64,000 nt of DNA from an uncultured Campylobacter sp. (lineage in GTDB: Bacteria > Campylobacterota > Campylobacteria > Campylobacterales > Campylobacteraceae). Where the stretch lies: assembly GCF_938017775.1 (NCBI RefSeq), contig NZ_CALIIU010000033.1, positions 24,307-88,306 of the forward strand, in the 5' to 3' direction. Under the pieces are notes generated by a model. That model did no database searches and was not told the DNA's origin. It saw nothing but the letters and a program-made list of their open reading frames with translations. Positions 62,025-64,000 of the stretch are shown in pieces. Made by a program: the position numbers and the translations under genes. Within the stretch, counting starts at the first letter, position 1. Each line of letters starts with the position of its first letter.

Positions 62025-62663
62025 CTACCCATCAATATCGCTTGCTCGTTTGCCGCTTCGGAAGAGCTCGTAGAGGAACATGGAATGGCCCGACAGACCT
62101 TTCCCGCGGTGCTTGTCGAGGAGGGCGTAGCAGATGTTCCGAACCTGCTGCTTCGTGCGCTCTCTTGCGGGATTGGCTTGGGCTTTCCGATGTGGTCGTA
62201 CGGAACGGACTTCTTTGGCGATGGTCAGCCCGTACTTGTGGCTGAGTTCTTCGGCCACTCTGGCGGCTCGGTTACTGACGAAAGTGGTGTCGTAGACTTT
62301 CCCGCTGAGGCTGATTCGATTGGCGATGATGTGGATGTGCAGGTTGTCGGTGTCTTTGTGCGTGACGGCCACCCACTGATGGTCGTCCAACTCCATCTGT
62401 TTGGCAAAGAGCAAGGCGAGGCGGTTCAGCGCCTTGAACGTCATCCGCGGCTCGTCCTGCGGGGCAATGCCGATTTCGATGCGCAAGAACTTGTTTTTGC
62501 AGCGGCTGTTGTAGTTGTTGATCAGCCTCATCTCCTCGTGAATTTCCTTTGGCGTTTCGCCGCACAGGTTGTGGAGGGCGAGAATCCGGCCGAGCTTTCC
62601 TTCTCGGAAAACGTACTCCAGTGCGTTACTTCCATGCGCGATGGCCTTACACTTTGCGATCAT
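62025..62663 (-). CDS. Relaxase/mobilization nuclease, Bacteroidota type, probably C-terminally truncated
   Basis: A 212-residue MobA/BmgA-like relaxase. The N-terminal half has HGSNALEYVFREGK, the MTFKALNRLALLFAKQM segment and the metal-binding motif NLHIHIIANRIS (three-histidine motif) that nicks oriT. It ends SGKRASDIDG at the composition junction with campylobacter-type DNA; in relatives a further block including KASDIG and an aromatic/basic tail follows, so the gene may be cut or have an internal deletion. It overlaps the accessory gene upstream by 17 bases. Confidence 0.85.
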   Translation of the reverse strand: MIAKCKAIAHGSNALEYVFREGKLGRILALHNLCGETPKEIHEEMRLINNYNSRCKNKFLRIEIGIAPQDEPRMTFKALNRLALLFAKQMELDDHQWVAVTHKDTDNLHIHIIANRISLSGKVYDTTFVSNRAARVAEELSHKYGLTIAKEVRSVRPHRKAQANPARERTKQQVRNICYALLDKHRGKGLSGHSMFLYELFRSGKRASDIDG

Positions 62664-63051
62664 GATCTTCGATATTTAAGCGCTTAAATACCTCCTCGGG
62701 GACCCGATAGCGGGGGCTGAAGAACCGCTTAAAAGCGATCTTGGCATAGGTGGCAAGTGCCTTCGTCGTGTCCACCCAAGAGGCGTCTTTGACCTTAATC
62801 AGATTAGAGATGTGCGCGTAGAACAGTGCCGTCTGACGGAGGATGGCGAGGGCCTCCCTCTCGTTGTCGCCTATCGGAGGGACGGCGACAACGGATCCAC
62901 CGAGCAACATCTCGCGACAGTAGTCGGAGTACTTCCGTCCCGCGTTTGCAGCCCTCGAACGGATCCGCTCCTTTTCCTCGGCCGTACATCTGACCTTGAT
63001 GAAGGCGATCTTGTTCGGCTTCTTGTCTTCCTTCTTGTTGTACTTTTTCAT
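62647..63051 (-). CDS. Mobilization accessory protein (MobC/BmgB-like)
   Basis: A 134-residue basic protein with a ribbon-helix-helix-like N-terminus (IAFIKVRCTAEEKERIRSRAANAGRKYSDYCREMLLGG) and a C-terminal helical half (DNEREALAILRQTALFYAHISNLIK). It binds oriT to help the relaxase. The pair and its codon use match Bacteroidota mobilizable elements, not Campylobacter. The inverted repeats upstream are a probable oriT. Confidence 0.85.
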   Translation of the reverse strand: MKKYNKKEDKKPNKIAFIKVRCTAEEKERIRSRAANAGRKYSDYCREMLLGGSVVAVPPIGDNEREALAILRQTALFYAHISNLIKVKDASWVDTTKALATYAKIAFKRFFSPRYRVPEEVFKRLNIEDHDRKV

Positions 63052-63089
63052 GTGGATAGGTCTTTTCTGTGGTACTTATTCTATAGTTG

Positions 63090-63235
63090 GGGCCGATGAG
63101 AACGGATGTGATTACGGCCCTCTCCACCGACCGCAGGGGTGGGGGAGCAAGCGCAGTTTGTGGGAACAAACTGACGTCTTGCATTACCGTCGTCACGCTC
63201 CGGTACAAATCCTACAGTGATTCTTGTGATCACTG
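63090..63235. other. Probable oriT region with nested inverted repeats
   Basis: The spacer 63052-63315 holds three inverted repeats: GGGCCG/CGGCCC (63090-63095, 63115-63120); CAGTTTGT/ACAAACTG (63154-63161, 63166-63173) with loop GGGA and a possible outer stem GCAAG/CTTGC; and CAGTGAT/ATCACTG (63215-63221, 63229-63235). Its place next to the mob genes suits an origin of transfer. The nick site is not identified. Confidence 0.6.
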
Positions 63236-63315
63236 CATGCCGTGCATTCAGGCGGTTGCTGATTGCTTGACGTGCATATTGTTCGTGGACTATTTGATGG
63301 ATCCGTGTGCTTGGA

Positions 63316-63681
63316 TTACAGCTTTCGCCATTCCTCGATCTCCTCGGCGTAGTCCTCCAAATGGGCGCGCACGATGCGCTCTACGAAGCTCGACAGGTTG
63401 GCGCCACGATTGCCCAGTCGACGGACAACGAAGTCGGCGCGCTCCTGTGTGTCTCTACTCAAATAGACTGCCCGACGTTCTGTCAGCTTGGCAGGGACAA
63501 GGAAGGTTTGCTTGTAAGCCTCCAGCGTCTCCCGTCTCATTTTGGCACTGATGCGTTTCGGTGTAGGTGCACTCTCGGCATGCACGGCCTGCTCGGATGG
63601 CTCTGCTTCCTGTGGATGCGTTTCTCCCAAATAGACGTCGAGAAACTCCCGGTCTGCTTTGTTGGTGTCTTTCTCTTTCAT
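63316..63681 (-). CDS. DUF3408-like protein of Bacteroidota mobile elements
   Basis: A 121-residue soluble protein, with the start at ATG 63681 after AAAAGGAGATAG; a longer opening upstream is not supported. The C-terminal half has RRAVYLSRDTQERADFVVRRLGNRGANLSSFVERIVRAHLEDYAEEIEEW, which is the DUF3408 pattern (a DNA-binding-like domain found next to mobilization genes). The N-terminal part is Glu-rich and low in complexity. Co-directional with the toprim gene upstream and the mob genes downstream. Confidence 0.8.
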   Translation of the reverse strand: MKEKDTNKADREFLDVYLGETHPQEAEPSEQAVHAESAPTPKRISAKMRRETLEAYKQTFLVPAKLTERRAVYLSRDTQERADFVVRRLGNRGANLSSFVERIVRAHLEDYAEEIEEWRKL

Positions 63682-63686
63682 GGTTG

Positions 63687-64000
63687 CTATCTCCTTTTTA
63701 GTTTGATTGTGTGGGTTGGTTTGGTTGTGATTGGAGCTTGTCCTTGTTGTTCTCGTAGGCGACGGATGCGGTTGACATGGAATTCGTTGAGATCCTTGCA
63801 TCCTTGGTAGTGTACGGCCATGTCTTCCACTAGAAACCCAGCTTCGATGAACGCGCCCAAGGTTCGCCTTCCAGCGTCGTCGTTATCGAGGAACGCACGG
63901 AGGACCGTGATGTGTCGCTCGCGCAAGTAACGGATGCACCGCCCGACATTAGCCACGGAGTTCATTACAAGGCAATGGCTACCGACCTTTTCTTTCATTG
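63687..64000 (-). CDS. Toprim-domain protein, C-terminal fragment at window edge
   Basis: About 104 residues of the C-terminus of a primase-like protein, running off the right edge. It contains the toprim segment CLVMNSVANVGRCIRYLRERHITVLRAFLDNDDAGRRT with the FLDNDDAG acidic motif and a CKDLNEF end, as in the toprim proteins of Bacteroidota plasmids and mobilizable elements. The N-terminal zinc-finger half must lie beyond the window. Five bases separate it from the DUF3408 gene. Confidence 0.8.
   Translation of the reverse strand, partial: MKEKVGSHCLVMNSVANVGRCIRYLRERHITVLRAFLDNDDAGRRTLGAFIEAGFLVEDMAVHYQGCKDLNEFHVNRIRRLREQQGQAPITTKPTHTIKLKRR

Noticed and set aside
62022..62687. 221-codon plus-strand open frame opposite the relaxase
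   Set aside because: It is the shadow of the relaxase, whose minus-strand translation has clear HIH and other relaxase motifs.
63307..63810. 167-codon plus-strand frame opposite DUF3408
   Set aside because: Antisense shadow; the minus strand has the ribosome site and the family pattern.

Overview
The window reads as a chromosomal segment of a Campylobacter-like member of the Campylobacterota, probably an anaerobic respirer with fairly high GC for the group (C. gracilis would fit; species not provable here). Support: a campylobacterial-type haoCA pair, a Wolinella-like mcc sulfite reductase locus, a TorA/monoheme cytochrome pair of the Cj0264c/Cj0265c kind, many HcpA-like Sel1 proteins, and spacers saturated with the word AAATTT and its neighbours (AAAATTTTA, GAATTTC). 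The last ~2 kb is unlike the rest and looks Bacteroidota-derived.

Layout. 1-0.7 kb: a frameshifted NAD(P)-binding oxidoreductase and a small tautomerase. 0.8-9.8 kb: an aryl-sulfate sulfotransferase island with two assT genes, two DsbL-like thioredoxins, one DsbI and a cache-type two-component pair. 10-16.5 kb: DUF2695, MenA-type prenyltransferase, pyridoxamine kinase, a gene-free 0.9 kb stretch, and torA with its cytochrome. 17-20.1 kb: two Sel1 proteins and hcp with a perfect FNR-like box. 20.4-21 kb: six tRNAs. 21-38 kb: housekeeping and membrane genes (rdgB, MFS, moeA, a family-6 DNA glycosylase, MORN protein, unusual Fe-SOD, a tiny acidic protein, MscS, carbonic anhydrase, BI-1, secG, frr, pyrE, rnhB, TerC) and two poorly known membrane proteins. 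39.5-43 kb: two-subunit fumarase, divergent from haoCA. 43-46 kb: small orphan genes including a Met/His-tailed membrane protein behind an 11-bp inverted repeat. 46.6-61.5 kb: the mcc locus. 61.5-62 kb: tandem repeats. 62-64 kb: foreign mobilization module.

How the genes work together. Three respiratory modules use periplasmic acceptors: TorA (N-/S-oxides), HaoA with HaoC (nitrite to hydroxylamine), and MccA (sulfite to sulfide). Hcp would remove hydroxylamine in the cytoplasm. The mcc locus is the centrepiece: MccA has seven CXXCH motifs, one CX15CH, and two non-heme cysteines placed as expected for the heme-copper site. It is followed by a PPIase, a Tat-type iron-sulfur subunit, an NrfD-like quinol dehydrogenase, a fused ResB-CcsA heme lyase, and then by an overlapping gene string (double-NosL protein, 62-residue mini-protein, FtsX-like ABC permease, ATPase, cysteine-rich membrane protein, second NosL-like protein) that I read as a copper-delivery/maturation module. 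A heme-c-containing sensor kinase and its regulator sit just upstream. The AssT island would desulfate or transfer aryl sulfates in the periplasm, linking to the same sulfur economy only by inference.

Everything is read by eye: family assignments rest on motifs and recalled homologues, not on searches.
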